A stretch of DNA of 64,000 nt from JACVRW01 sp963837445 (GTDB lineage Bacteria > Actinomycetota > Thermoleophilia > Solirubrobacterales > Thermoleophilaceae). The translations under genes were made by a program, and so were the position numbers. Below the pieces are notes generated by a model that saw only the letters and a list, made by a program, of their open reading frames with translations, did no database searches and was not told the origin of the DNA. Within the stretch, counting starts at the first letter, position 1. Each line of letters opens with the position of its first letter. The DNA lies in NCBI GenBank assembly GCA_963837445.1, contig CAWINK010000020.1, positions 124,001 to 188,000 on the forward strand, given 5' to 3'. This document shows, one piece after another, positions 1 to 9,007 of this stretch.

Positions 1-400
1 GCTTGTAGAACACGTCGGCCAGCTCGCTGACGACGCAGAACCCATGTGCGAAGCCGACCGGGCAGTAGACGATCCGCCCGTTCTCGTCGCTCAGCTCGAA
101 GGCCTCCCACTCGCCGAAGGTCGGAGATCCACGGCGCAGGTCCACGACCACGTCCACGATCTTCCCGCTGCCGCAGCGCACGAGCTTGGCCGCTCCCTCA
201 CCGATCTGGAAGTGCATCCCGCGGACGATCCCGTGCTTCGAGCGCGAATGGTTGTCCTGGACCATCTCCTCGACGATCCCGAGCTCGGCGAACTCATTGC
301 GGCGGTAGGTCTCGACGAAGAAGCCGCGCTCGTCGCCGATCAGCTTCGGCTGGACGAGGCCGACGCCGTCGATTCGGGTCTCGAGTCGCTCGAAGGGCAT
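1..400 (-). CDS. rmlC: dTDP-4-dehydrorhamnose 3,5-epimerase (partial, C-terminus beyond window)
   Basis: Epimerises C3 and C5 of dTDP-4-keto-6-deoxyglucose on the way to dTDP-L-rhamnose, in the cytoplasm. The minus-strand reading from ATG at 400 gives 133 residues before the window edge. They show the RmlC core: GFFVETYRR near residue 27, the RGMHFQ segment with the catalytic-type His at about 63, VDLRRGSPTFGEW, then YCPVGFAHGFCV and FYK, where the catalytic Tyr is expected. The last roughly 50 residues lie outside. It is transcribed divergently from the methyltransferase at 419, only 18 bp away, so one of the two starts may be further in. It supplies rhamnose or a related 6-deoxysugar for the polysaccharide locus that follows. 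Confidence 0.9.
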   Translation of the reverse strand, partial: MPFERLETRIDGVGLVQPKLIGDERGFFVETYRRNEFAELGIVEEMVQDNHSRSKHGIVRGMHFQIGEGAAKLVRCGSGKIVDVVVDLRRGSPTFGEWEAFELSDENGRIVYCPVGFAHGFCVVSELADVFYK

Positions 401-418
401 CGTGGCACCCTAGGGGAC

Positions 419-1210
419 GTGGAGTTCATCGCGCATGAGCACAAGTCGGACGGTCCATACGAACCTAGCTTCGCCTTTGACGACGCACGCCTCTCCCCGG
501 GGCACGATGCCGTACACGACGAGGTCGCGAGTATCGACGGCTGGCTCGCGCCGGAGGACTCGCTCAAGCTCTACGAGCTCGGCTACCTGGCCGCCGGCCC
601 ATTTCTCGAGATCGGGACCTATCGCGGCAAGTCGGCGGCGGTGATCACGACCGCGCTGCGGGACGCCGGGCGTGCTGTCGAGTTCTACTCGCTCGATATC
701 GCGGGCGATGACCTGGAGCTCGCCCGCGCGACGCTCGCGCAACGAGGACTCGGGCAGTACGTGACGCTCGTGCACGGCAGCGTCACCGCGTTCTTTCGCG
801 CGCTTCCGGGCTTCCGTCCGCGGTTCGTCTTCATCGACGGCGACCATTCTGCGAAGGGCGTGGCGCGCGACCTGTCGGCGCTCGAGACGAGGGCGCCGAC
901 GGGGGCTCTCTTGCTCTTCCACGACTTCCGCGACGCTCGCAACGAAGACCCCTCCGACGAGGATTACGGCGTTCCCGAGGCGATCGGCCAGAGCTGGGTG
1001 GCGCGTGACTGTGAGTTCGCGGGCACGTTCGGAGCCGCTGGGCTCTTCCGGCGCGTACGGGGTGGCCAGGAAGCAGCCGACGAGAGCGACGCTCGCGCGT
1101 CCATCGAGCTGCTCAGGCTGGACCGCAAGCGTGTGCGCCTGCTGGTCGACGTCGCGCGCCCAGTCAAGCGTCGCGTGGTGAGGCACCTGCCGAGACTCCG
1201 CCGCGACTGA
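419..1210 (+). CDS. class I SAM-dependent methyltransferase (Methyltransf_24 type)
   Basis: A cytoplasmic methyltransferase, probably acting on a sugar or sugar-lipid intermediate of this locus; the substrate is unknown. Residues 60-75 carry the glycine-rich SAM motif (FLEIGTYRGKSA). FIDGDHSAKGVARDL and LLFHDF further on are typical of the Methyltransf_24/cephalosporin hydroxylase-like group. The frame is open far upstream, but that part is antisense to rmlC. GTG at 419 is the first start that clears rmlC, and an AGGGG lies very close to it, so the start is uncertain. The 3' end overlaps the convergent ligase gene by 47 bp. Confidence 0.75.
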   Translation: MEFIAHEHKSDGPYEPSFAFDDARLSPGHDAVHDEVASIDGWLAPEDSLKLYELGYLAAGPFLEIGTYRGKSAAVITTALRDAGRAVEFYSLDIAGDDLELARATLAQRGLGQYVTLVHGSVTAFFRALPGFRPRFVFIDGDHSAKGVARDLSALETRAPTGALLLFHDFRDARNEDPSDEDYGVPEAIGQSWVARDCEFAGTFGAAGLFRRVRGGQEAADESDARASIELLRLDRKRVRLLVDVARPVKRRVVRHLPRLRRD

Positions 1211-3341
1211 GCTCGCGTGCGAGCGTCGCGAGCCACGCCAGGAGCACCGTGCCGGCAAGCACGAGCGCGAGCGGGACGGGGTCGGCCCGCTGGGGGAAGG
1301 GACCCGGAAGCGCGTCAGCAAAGCGATCAAGTCTCCGCTGGGGCTCGGGCGCGGTCGGTAGCGGCCCGACCCTTACCGGCGTCGGGGGGGACTCGAGGAG
1401 GCCGCGTAGCTGCTCGCGTTTCCGACGCCCCGTGACGGTTTGGAGCTCTGCCGTGACTCGGGCACGGAAGTCCCGGCGGGAGGCGGCGCTCAGCTCCTTC
1501 CCCGCCGCCGGGAGCAGGGACGAGGCGCGCGCGGGCGTCGGGCTGCTCGCCCTCAGCGCGAACGCGCCCGACCTCGCTCGCTCTACCAAGCTCAGCTCGC
1601 CAAGCGGATTGAACTGAACCGCGTCCGCGCGACGCGGCGTCAGGTACTGGAAGGTGGGATCGGCCAGGAGCTGACGGAGGTAGGGCGGCTCCGTGCCTGG
1701 CGCGACGACCCCGCCACGCACGGCGATGGGCGCCTGGGCGTCAAACGTGCTGTCGCGAGCCAGGGCCGGCACCACGCCGGCGCAGACCAGAACCACTCCC
1801 ACCGTGATCCAGGCCGCTCGCTGCCGCCATGACTGGCGCAGGGCAGCCGCGCGCAGGCCGCTTAGCCACTCTGCGGGCGCGTTGTGAGCTCGGCCCGGCC
1901 CCTGCTCGGCCCGCCCGGGCGACCACGCGGCAGCGACCGCGAGCCCAAGCAGCGCCCAGGCGAGGACCTTCCCAGGTTGCTCGAGCGCCTCCGCGGTGCT
2001 CATCATCACAAGGAAGGCAGCGAATCCCGCCAGCGCGGCAAGGCCTATGCCGCGCGCTGGCTCTGGCGTCCGCATGAGTCGCCGGATGATCAGGACCACG
2101 GCTCCGAAAAGTGCCATCAGGAGCAGCGCAACGCCGGCGAAGCCCTGCTCGAGCATGACGTGTAGGTAGGAGCTGTCGGTCGTGACGACGCCCTGGGGGC
2201 TTCCGGCCGTCGTCCCGCCGACCGTACCGAGACCCGTCCCGAACGGGTCCTGGGAGGCCTGGTCCAACCGGTTTCGCCAGTTCTCCCACCGCAGCTGCAT
2301 GGACTCGTCGGAGGCGGGGTGCGCAAGCCCCTCGAGGCGCTCGGAAAGCGCGTCGGACGTCCGGCTCGCGATCGCGGCCCCTGCCGCAAGGAGCACCAGG
2401 CAGGTCGCAAATACGATGCCGGCGCCGACCAGGCGGCGCCGTGTGCCCGTCACGACGAGCAACAGGACGGCCGCGAAGGCGAGCGCGACCACCGTTGCGA
2501 CCAGGGGTGTCCGCCCGAGCGACGCCACCTGTGCACCCACTCCGAGCACCGCAACCGCGAGCGCGAGCCGGCGGTGACGCGGGCTCGTGACCGCGAGCAC
2601 CGCGCCGAACACCGCGGCTGGAGCCGCGACTGTCGTCAGCCCGATCGCTCCCGACAACGTCCCTATCGCGCGGAACGAGCCGCCGTAGCTGATCACGCCC
2701 CCGCGCGCGGTTGCGTAGTTGCGCTCGACGTCGGCTATCCCAATCACCCCACGGACGCATGCGTACAAGAGCACGAGGCCCAGCACCCACAGCAGCGCCG
2801 TGACGAGCGCGTCGCGCCGCGACGCGTCCCAGAACGCAATCGCGGACGCCACGGCGACCGCGATGTAAGCGTGTGTCAGGCGGAATCCGGATAGCCCTGT
2901 GTTGAGTGAGGGAGATGCAACGACATGAACGACGCTCAGCAAGACCCACGCGGTTGCCGCGCCGATCACGACGCGCTCGGCGGTCGTCAGCCGGGCCCAG
3001 GCGGTCGGCACACCTGGGCGAGGCGCCCGCGCAAGCACTGCGAGGACCGCTCCGAACAGGGCCACGTCGAGGCACGCCGCGCCTACGCTGAGCGCGTCGT
3101 CGAACACCAGCCCGCTGTGCGCGAGCAGGATTTTCACCGTGCCCTCGAGGAGGAACACCCCGATCGCTGCGATCAGCGCGGCGCGCGGATCGTGGTAGGC
3201 AAGGACGAGGACGAGGCCGACGACTCCCGCGATCAGGGTCAGCGACGGCCAGAAGGCTAGGGCGACCGCCGCCGCCGCCGTGGCCACTCCGGCCATCGCC
3301 CACCACCGCGGCGTGGCTGTACGGACCGAAAGCGAAGCCAC
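1164..3341 (-). CDS. O-antigen ligase/polymerase-like membrane protein
   Basis: A 725-residue integral membrane protein of the O-antigen ligase/polymerase (Wzy_C) superfamily. Such proteins polymerise or transfer lipid-linked glycans on the outer face of the cytoplasmic membrane. The N-terminal 500 residues are a chain of hydrophobic segments. The soluble loop around residues 350-400 has the family hallmark of Trp/Arg residues followed by DPFGTGLGTVGG and TDSSYLHVMLEQGFAG. A Pro/Arg/Ala-rich C-terminal domain of about 150 residues, with one more hydrophobic stretch near the end, is unlike the classic ligases. A second member lies at 18,022, so one may be polymerase and the other ligase; sequence alone does not say which. 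Confidence 0.82.
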   Translation of the reverse strand: MASLSVRTATPRWWAMAGVATAAAAVALAFWPSLTLIAGVVGLVLVLAYHDPRAALIAAIGVFLLEGTVKILLAHSGLVFDDALSVGAACLDVALFGAVLAVLARAPRPGVPTAWARLTTAERVVIGAATAWVLLSVVHVVASPSLNTGLSGFRLTHAYIAVAVASAIAFWDASRRDALVTALLWVLGLVLLYACVRGVIGIADVERNYATARGGVISYGGSFRAIGTLSGAIGLTTVAAPAAVFGAVLAVTSPRHRRLALAVAVLGVGAQVASLGRTPLVATVVALAFAAVLLLVVTGTRRRLVGAGIVFATCLVLLAAGAAIASRTSDALSERLEGLAHPASDESMQLRWENWRNRLDQASQDPFGTGLGTVGGTTAGSPQGVVTTDSSYLHVMLEQGFAGVALLLMALFGAVVLIIRRLMRTPEPARGIGLAALAGFAAFLVMMSTAEALEQPGKVLAWALLGLAVAAAWSPGRAEQGPGRAHNAPAEWLSGLRAAALRQSWRQRAAWITVGVVLVCAGVVPALARDSTFDAQAPIAVRGGVVAPGTEPPYLRQLLADPTFQYLTPRRADAVQFNPLGELSLVERARSGAFALRASSPTPARASSLLPAAGKELSAASRRDFRARVTAELQTVTGRRKREQLRGLLESPPTPVRVGPLPTAPEPQRRLDRFADALPGPFPQRADPVPLALVLAGTVLLAWLATLARELSRGGVSAGASPRDA

Positions 3342-3392
3342 GTCGGCGCCAGCATAGTCGTGCTATCCATCTCTCCCGTGGGGGAGCTGCGC

Positions 3393-4301
3393 GTGTCGGT
3401 CGTCATACCTACGTGGAACGGGGCAGCAGTGCTGGGCCCTTGCCTCAACAGCCTGGAGCGCCAGGAGGTCACGGGGGGCTTCGAGACGATCGTCGTCGAC
3501 GACGGCTCCACCGACGAGACGGCGGACGTTCTGCGGGAGCACCCGTCGGCGCGCGTGCTCTCTAACGAGCTGAACGTCGGCTTCTCTGCGGCGAACAACC
3601 AGGGAGCGGCGACGGCGGGAGGCAACGTCCTCGTGTTCCTGAACTCCGACACGGAGGCGCTCGACACGGATGTGCTTGAGCGCCTGGCCACCGTCGCCGA
3701 ACAGCCGGACATCGCGCTGGTTGGGCCCCGGTTGCTGAACCCAGACGGGACCCTCCAGAAATCGTGCGCCGCCTATCTCAGCCTTAGCGGCGCAGTCGCA
3801 TTGATGACCGGACTGCATCGGCTGCTGCCCGAGCGGCTACTTCCCCGGGTCGCGCCGCATAGGTGGTCGCACGACCGCTCGCGGGACGTCGACTGGGTCA
3901 AGGGTGCTGCCCTCGCGATCCGGGCCGATCTTTTTCGCGACCTGGGCGGGTTTTGGCCGGTGCTGTACGGCGAGGAGGCGGACCTCGCCTTCCGCGCTCG
4001 CAGACGCGGGCTACGGGTTCGCTTCGAGCACTCGGCACGTGTCATGCACATCGGGAACCACTCCTTTGGCCAGAGGCTCTCGGAGACCGAGCGTGCAGCG
4101 GAGGTCGCGAACAGCGAACTGCAGTTCCTGCTCGCACACTACGGGCCCGTGCGCCGGCCTGCCATCCGGACGATTCTCACCGCCGGGTACGCGTCACGGG
4201 CCGTCTTCCACGCGCTGCTCGGTCGCCCTGGGCGCGCCGCGGTGTTTCGCGAGATGGCCCGGGTGGTGGCCTCCCGCCCGCCACGCACGCCGTCGCCTTA
4301 G
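3393..4301 (+). CDS. family 2 glycosyltransferase (rhamnosyltransferase-like)
   Basis: A GT-A fold glycosyltransferase of about 302 residues that should add a sugar to a lipid-linked glycan. It opens with SVVIPTWNGAAVL and shows VVDDGSTDET, NVGFSAANNQG, the NSDTE metal-binding motif and a GEEADLAFRARRRG acceptor region. The start was taken at GTG 3393 because GGGGGAG lies 6 nt upstream and the product then begins like other GT2 enzymes; the frame is open back to 3360. Its 3' end overlaps the convergent glycosyltransferase by about 108 bp, an unusually long overlap that hints at an error in one of the two tails. Confidence 0.85.
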   Translation: MSVVIPTWNGAAVLGPCLNSLERQEVTGGFETIVVDDGSTDETADVLREHPSARVLSNELNVGFSAANNQGAATAGGNVLVFLNSDTEALDTDVLERLATVAEQPDIALVGPRLLNPDGTLQKSCAAYLSLSGAVALMTGLHRLLPERLLPRVAPHRWSHDRSRDVDWVKGAALAIRADLFRDLGGFWPVLYGEEADLAFRARRRGLRVRFEHSARVMHIGNHSFGQRLSETERAAEVANSELQFLLAHYGPVRRPAIRTILTAGYASRAVFHALLGRPGRAAVFREMARVVASRPPRTPSP

Positions 4302-5234
4302 AGCCGCCCGAAGGCCCCGACGACGCTCGAGCTCGATCGGCCGGCGACGCGATGCGCCCTCCCTGCGCAGCGAGCGCCACTCCCGCAACCCCGCGATCCG
4401 GCCACGCACCGGCGCGAGCGACCGGTCCGCGATCGCTGCGTACAGCACGTACCCCAGCTCGTACAGCACGATCGCGGGCCCATACCTCAGGAGTTGACGA
4501 GAGTCCGCGTTGCGCGCGAGCAACCGGACGCGGTTGCGCCCGACGTGGAAGTACTTGAAATCCGATCCGTGCCGCGTCGTGGCCGAGTGGTGGTGCCAGA
4601 CGACCGCCTCGGGCGTGTAGAGGGTTCTCCAGCCCGCCATCCGGGCGCGCCACGCCACGTCGACATCGTCGAGGTAGAGGAAGATGCGGTCGTCGAACCC
4701 GCCGACATCCTGGAGCATCGCGCGGCGGTACACCGCACCACCGCCGCAGGCGCCGAACACCTCAGCGGGCCGAGCGGCTTCCCCGTCGATCGATTCGCCC
4801 AGCAAGCGGTCATAGGCCACGCCGAGCACGTCCAGTCCGATACCCGCGGAGTTCACGGTGTCGGGACGCGCGACGAAGCGCATCTGCATCGCCAGGGCGC
4901 CGACGTCATCGGGGATTGGGTTGGCCAACACGCGAATCAGCGCGTCCGGCTCGATCGTGGCGTCGTTGTTCAGCAGCACGATCCAGTCGCCGCTGGTGCG
5001 TTCGATGCCCCTATTTACCGCCGCCGGGAAGCCGACGTTCTTGTCAAGCCGAACAAGCTCGATCTCGGGGAACTCGCGCTCGACCATCTCGCACGAGTCG
5101 TCACTCGACGCGTTATCCACAACCACGATCTCCGTGGTGAGCGCCATGGCGTCGAGCGCCACCTTGAGCGAGTCAAGCGCGGCGTGCAGAAGATCCGCCT
5201 TGTCGCGGTTGACAACAACCGCGCTGATCAGCAC
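4194..5234 (-). CDS. family 2 glycosyltransferase
   Basis: A second GT-A glycosyltransferase of the polysaccharide locus. The N-terminus reads AVVVNRDKADLL, followed by VVDNASSDDS, NVGFPAAVNRG, the NNDATIEPDA metal site and LYLDDVDVAWRARMAGW, all characteristic of rhamnosyltransferase-like GT2 enzymes. The start is GTG at 5234. The last 60 or so residues are almost pure Arg/Ala/Gly and run antisense to the preceding gene. A stop in another frame lies at about 4297, so the true C-terminus may be 35 residues shorter. Divergent from the aminotransferase at 5241, with almost no room for a promoter. Confidence 0.83.
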   Translation of the reverse strand: MLISAVVVNRDKADLLHAALDSLKVALDAMALTTEIVVVDNASSDDSCEMVEREFPEIELVRLDKNVGFPAAVNRGIERTSGDWIVLLNNDATIEPDALIRVLANPIPDDVGALAMQMRFVARPDTVNSAGIGLDVLGVAYDRLLGESIDGEAARPAEVFGACGGGAVYRRAMLQDVGGFDDRIFLYLDDVDVAWRARMAGWRTLYTPEAVVWHHHSATTRHGSDFKYFHVGRNRVRLLARNADSRQLLRYGPAIVLYELGYVLYAAIADRSLAPVRGRIAGLREWRSLRREGASRRRPIELERRRGLRAALRRRRAWRAGGHHPGHLAKHRGAPRATEQRVEDGP

Positions 5235-5240
5235 GGTGCG

Positions 5241-6388
5241 ATGATCCAGCCGATGAGCCGCACCGCGGGGATCCTACGCGCCGACGTGCTGGCTCAGCGT
5301 GAGTCAGTCGCAGCGGAGATCGACGCCGCCATCGAACGCGTTCTCTCCAGCGGCACCTACATCCTCGGACCGGAGCTGGAGGCCTTCGAGGCCGAATTCG
5401 CGGAGTACTGCGGCGTGAGCGCACTGCGTCGGCACGGGCTCCGGCGCCGACGCTCTTCAGCTGGCGGCGATGGCTGCGGGCATAGGTGCGGGCCACGAGG
5501 TGGTGACCGTCGCGCACACCATGGCTGCGAGCGTGTTCGCCATCGCGCTCGCCGGCGCGACGCCGGTGCTGGTGGACATCGATCCCGCCACCTACACGAT
5601 CGATCCCGCCGCGGCGGCGGATGCCATCGGCCCCCGACACGCAGGCGCTGCTGCCGGTGCATCTCTACGGCCAGTGCGCGGACATGGCCCCGCTCCTCGG
5701 GCTCGCCGATCGCCACGACCTTGTCGTGGTGGAGGACGCGGCTCAGGCTCACGGTGCGACGTACGCCGGCCGTCGCGCGGGCGGGCTCGGCACGCTCGGA
5801 TGCTTCAGCTTCTACCCGACGAAGAACCTCGGGCGCCTACGGCGACGGCGGGGCGGTCGTGACAAATGACGCGCCCCTCGCCGAGCGCGTGCGACTCCTG
5901 AGGAACAACGGCAAGACGGACACGGGAGAGCACGTGGCGGTCGCCGGCAACAGCCGGCTCGACGAGCTCCAGGCAGCGATCCTCCGGGTGAAGCTGGTGC
6001 ACCTCGACGAGTGGAACGCGGCGCGGCGCAGGCACGCGGCGGTCCTATGCGGACCTGCTCGCCGGGCTGCCGCTGACGCTCCCGCTCGCAGACCCGCGCG
6101 GCGAACACGTCTTTCATCTCTACGTGGTCAGGACGCCCGAACGCCACGCGCTCCGAGCTCATCTCCAGGCACACGGCGTGGAGACCGGCGTCCACTATCC
6201 GCGGCCGGTGCACCTCGAGCCCGCGTACGCGGACGGCCCCGCGGATCGGAGTGCTGGACGCTACGGAGGCGTGCACAGAGGAGATCCTAAGCCTGCCGAT
6301 GTACCCCGAGCTGAGCGAGGCCGACGTGGCGCGGGTGGCCCAGATCGTGCGCGACTACTTCGAGCGCGGCGAGCGCCCGGGCGCGTGA
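5241..6388 (+). pseudogene. DegT/DnrJ/EryC1 sugar aminotransferase, frameshifted five times
   Basis: A PLP-dependent aminotransferase of the DegT family, which aminates a keto-sugar nucleotide. Read piecewise it is full length: SSGTYILGPELEAFEAEF, then VTVAHTMAAS, then LPVHLYGQCADM, the PLP-lysine segment SFYPTKNLG, GNSRLDELQAAILRVKL and GVETGVHYPRP. Five single extra bases break the frame at about 5422, 5633, 5830, 6045 and 6238; removing each restores the family sequence exactly. That pattern suggests sequencing error more than decay, although real inactivation is possible. The stop TGA overlaps the GTG start of the ketoisomerase at 6385. With the following genes it fits FdtB/QdtB, which makes a 3-amino-3,6-dideoxyhexose. 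Confidence 0.8.
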
Positions 6389-6805
6389 TCCACGGCGTCT
6401 CCGATTGCAGGACCGTCGAGTTCCCCAGGGTCACGGATCCACGGGGGAACCTCACGTTCGTGGAGGGCGGCCGCGAGGTGCCGTTCGAGATCCGGCGCGT
6501 CTACTGGATCTACGGCGTGCCCGGAGGCGAGCACCGCGGGGGTCACGCGTACCGCAGCCTGCACGAGGTGATCATCGCGATCTCCGGCAGCTTCGAGGTG
6601 CACCTCGACGACGGCTCGGAGCAGACGGACCGACATCCTGAGCCGCGGCTACCGCGGGTTCTACGTGCCGAACATGATCTGGCGCGCGCTCAAGAGCTTT
6701 TCAACGAATGCGATCTGTCTCGTTCTTGCCTCGGAGCGCTACGACGAGGCCGACTACATTCGCGACCGCCCGAGTTCGACGCCCTTCAGTCGGAGCGACC
6801 TATGA
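6385..6805 (+). pseudogene. FdtA/QdtA-type dTDP-sugar 3,4-ketoisomerase, first copy (one frameshift)
   Basis: A small cupin enzyme of the FdtA/QdtA family, which converts dTDP-4-keto-6-deoxyglucose to the 3-keto isomer that the aminotransferase uses. Visible are PRGNLTFVEGGREVPFEIRR, VYWIYGVPGGEHRGGHAY with the metal-site histidines, EVIIAISGSFEVHLDDG and, after one extra base at about 6631, GYRGFYVPNMIWRALKSF and LASERYDEADYIRD. Starting at GTG 6385 and ending at TGA 6803-6805, it overlaps both neighbours by 4 bp (GTGA and ATGA), so the natural frame is clear despite the break. Without the extra base the protein would have about 139 residues, normal for the family. Confidence 0.78.
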
Positions 6806-7211
6806 CGGAGTTTCTCGGAGGCGCGCGATTGCTCCAGCTGCCGCGCATATCAAGCGAATCGGGCTCGCTCACGGCGGTCGAGCACGGTGAAGGGGTCCCG
6901 TTCGAGATCGCGCGCGTCTTCTACCTCTACGACATTCCCGCGGGCGCTCATCGCGGTGGCCACGCGCACCGCGTGCTCGAGCAGGTGTCGTTGCGGTGAT
7001 GGGCTCGATCACCGTCGAGCTGGACGACGGCCGCGAGCGGCACACGGTCGATCTTCGGCAGCCAGACGTGGGCCTGTACGTTCCGCCGATGCTGTGGTCT
7101 GAGCTGGTGGACTTCGCCTCGGGGTCGATCGCCGTGGTCCTCGCGTCCATTCCGTTCGACGAGGCCGAATACGTGCGGGACCACGACGAGTACCTGCGAC
7201 TGGTGAGCTAG
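6802..7211 (+). pseudogene. FdtA/QdtA-type dTDP-sugar 3,4-ketoisomerase, second copy (one frameshift)
   Basis: A tandem paralogue of the preceding cupin. It reads PRISSESGSLTAVEHGEGV, PFEIARVFYLYDIPAGAHRG, GHAHRVLEQ, then after a missing base at about 6985 AVMGSITVELDDG, VGLYVPPMLWSELVDF and LASIPFDEAEYVRDHDEYL. This is closer to the classic FdtA pattern than copy one (GLY.PP..W; final YVRDHDEY). ATG at 6802 overlaps the previous stop. Two copies side by side could be two isomerases of different specificity, or both subunits of a heteromeric enzyme. It ends 4 bp inside the convergent acyltransferase-like gene. Confidence 0.78.
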
Positions 7212-8168
7212 CGCAGGCGCTGCTCGTAGTGCTCGTGCACCACGCCGCCCCCGCCGAACTCGGCCTTGTAGCGGTACAGGCCGGCCAGCAGTCCGCGCCG
7301 GTCCTCCCTCGCGCTCGATGCCGAAGTCGAACCAGCGTGCCGTCCTTGCCGCCGCAAGCTCGATGCCGTGCTCGATGACCGCGTCGAGGGCGCTCACCTC
7401 CATACCCGCCTCCGTCGCGGCCAGATACTGCGCGTGCACCGCCGTGTGGGTCACGAACAGCACTGCGCCCGCGCACGGCTCTGACCGTCGAGCGTCGCCA
7501 CGAGCGGCAGGATCCGTTGAGGGAAGCGGCGATCGCAGCTCCTCGATCTCGGCGAGCGCGTGTACTGGGCGCGCCGCGTGGCGTCGCTTCAGCGTGGACT
7601 CGAGTAGCGGCCAGAACGCCGCGAGGCCGTCTGCTCCTTCGACCACGGTCACGCCCCGCTCCCGCGCCCGGGCGATGCAGCGGCTGCGGCGCTCGGACGG
7701 CTCACGCCGAGTTCGCCAGGTCGATCGCACAAGACAGGTCGCGATCGGACGAGAGTCGCGCCGAGCTCCGCGAGCGCCCAGATGTCGTCCTGGCTTGGGG
7801 AGCGGTGGTAGATGTGCGGCACCGCGTCGTACCGCAGACGCTCTAGGCCCTGCGCCGCGTAGTGCTCGCGTACCTGCGCCAGCGCGTCGCGCGTGCGATC
7901 GCCGTTCACGCTGCCGTCGTGGACCAGGCCGCCGTAGGTAGCGCCCGGATGGCTGACTACCGTCATGCGCCTGCTCCGGGTCCAGGGCAGCCGCCAGCAC
8001 GCCGCGCAGCCGATCCTGCTCGTCAAACAGCAGTAGGGAGGTGTCCTCGAAGCGGTCCCCGTGGTACGAGAGGAACCGGCGCGAGTGCAGGAACGTGGCC
8101 ATGGGCGCACGCTCGACTAGCTCGTCCCAGTCCTCGGACCACTCCGCTGTGAACTGGACGATCCTCAT
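7208..8168 (-). pseudogene. FemAB/GNAT-like acyltransferase, multiply frameshifted
   Basis: An acyl- or aminoacyl-transferase of the FemAB/Acetyltransf_6 (double GNAT) type, common in exopolysaccharide loci. Piecewise reading gives MRIVQFTAEWSEDWDELVER, FLHSRRFLSYHGDRF, SHPGATYGGLVHDGSVNG, then ERGVTVVEGADGLAAFWPLL, VLFVTHTAVHAQYLAATEAG, ARTARWFDFGIERE and a closing GLYRYKAEFGGGGVVHEHYE. At least six single-base shifts are needed (about 7967, 7735, 7705, 7540, 7468 and 7300), most of them extra bases. The family normally ends with such a YKxxFGG segment, so the stop at 7208 is trusted. The substrate is unknown; an amino group on the 3-amino sugar is a fair guess. Confidence 0.68.
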
Positions 8169-8191
8169 GCGGGCAGACATGATGCCGGACC

Positions 8192-9007
8192 ATGACCAGG
8201 CCACCCGAAATGGGGAGGCCGCGATATCTCGCGGCCGCGCTGCTCGACCGAGCCAGCGTCCTTCGCCCGATAGCGCGCTCGCGCGAGGTCGTGCGTGCAG
8301 CGCGAGCCCGCGACCCGAGCGAACTTGCGCCGGATGGGCTGCCGTATCCCCCCGCGCGACTCCGGGTGCTGGTCATGACCGGCGACGATCCCGCTCGCTT
8401 CTTCCACGGCGGGCGGACGAGTGCAACGGCGATCCGCGATGCGCTCGCGCGGGCGGGCACCGCGCCATCCGACTTCCGTGACGTCCTCGACTTCGGATGC
8501 GGCTGCGGCCGCGTGGCACGCCACTTCCGGAACGAGGCGTGGAGCCTGCATGGTTGTGACTACAACGCGAGCGCAATCGAGTGGTGTGAGCAGAACCTGC
8601 CGTTCATGAGCTCTGCCGTGAACCGGCTCAAGCCGCCAGCGCCTTACCCCGACGACAGCTTCGACCTCGTCTACGCAGTGAGCGTCCTAACGCATCTGAC
8701 GGACGCTGTCAGCCGCGCGTGGATTCGCGAATGGCAACGGATGATCAGGCCGGGCGGGGTGTTGCTCGTCACGACGATCGGTGACGTTCGACGAGACCAC
8801 CTGAACCCGCACCAGATGGCGGCTTACGACGACGGCAAGCCGGTAATTACGAAGGAACGGCTAGAAGGGATGAACGCATGCGTGGCTCACCACCCCCCTG
8901 CCTACGTGAGCGGCGAGCTCTTGGGCGGGCTGGACGTTCTCACGGCGGTACCGGGTTACACGACGCCCGACTTTCCGCAGGACGCGTACGTCGCGAGCGT
9001 CCCGTGA
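8192..9007 (+). CDS. class I SAM-dependent methyltransferase
   Basis: An intact 271-residue Rossmann-fold methyltransferase. Motif I is VLDFGCGCGRVARHF near residue 98, followed by HGCDYNASAIEW. The post-motif DDSFDLVYAVSVLTHL and the RMIRPGGVLLVTT segment are typical of small-molecule O- or N-methyltransferases of this type. It is one of the few unbroken genes between 5.4 and 12.8 kb. Its stop TGA overlaps the GTG of the next gene (GTGA), so the two are coupled. A sugar of the polysaccharide is the likely substrate, by context only. Confidence 0.82.
   Translation: MTRPPEMGRPRYLAAALLDRASVLRPIARSREVVRAARARDPSELAPDGLPYPPARLRVLVMTGDDPARFFHGGRTSATAIRDALARAGTAPSDFRDVLDFGCGCGRVARHFRNEAWSLHGCDYNASAIEWCEQNLPFMSSAVNRLKPPAPYPDDSFDLVYAVSVLTHLTDAVSRAWIREWQRMIRPGGVLLVTTIGDVRRDHLNPHQMAAYDDGKPVITKERLEGMNACVAHHPPAYVSGELLGGLDVLTAVPGYTTPDFPQDAYVASVP

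Noticed and set aside
4494..6290. A single 598-residue protein spanning this open frame
   Set aside because: The first 250 codons are antisense to a clear glycosyltransferase and the remainder is a frameshifted aminotransferase; only the part from 5241 is coding.
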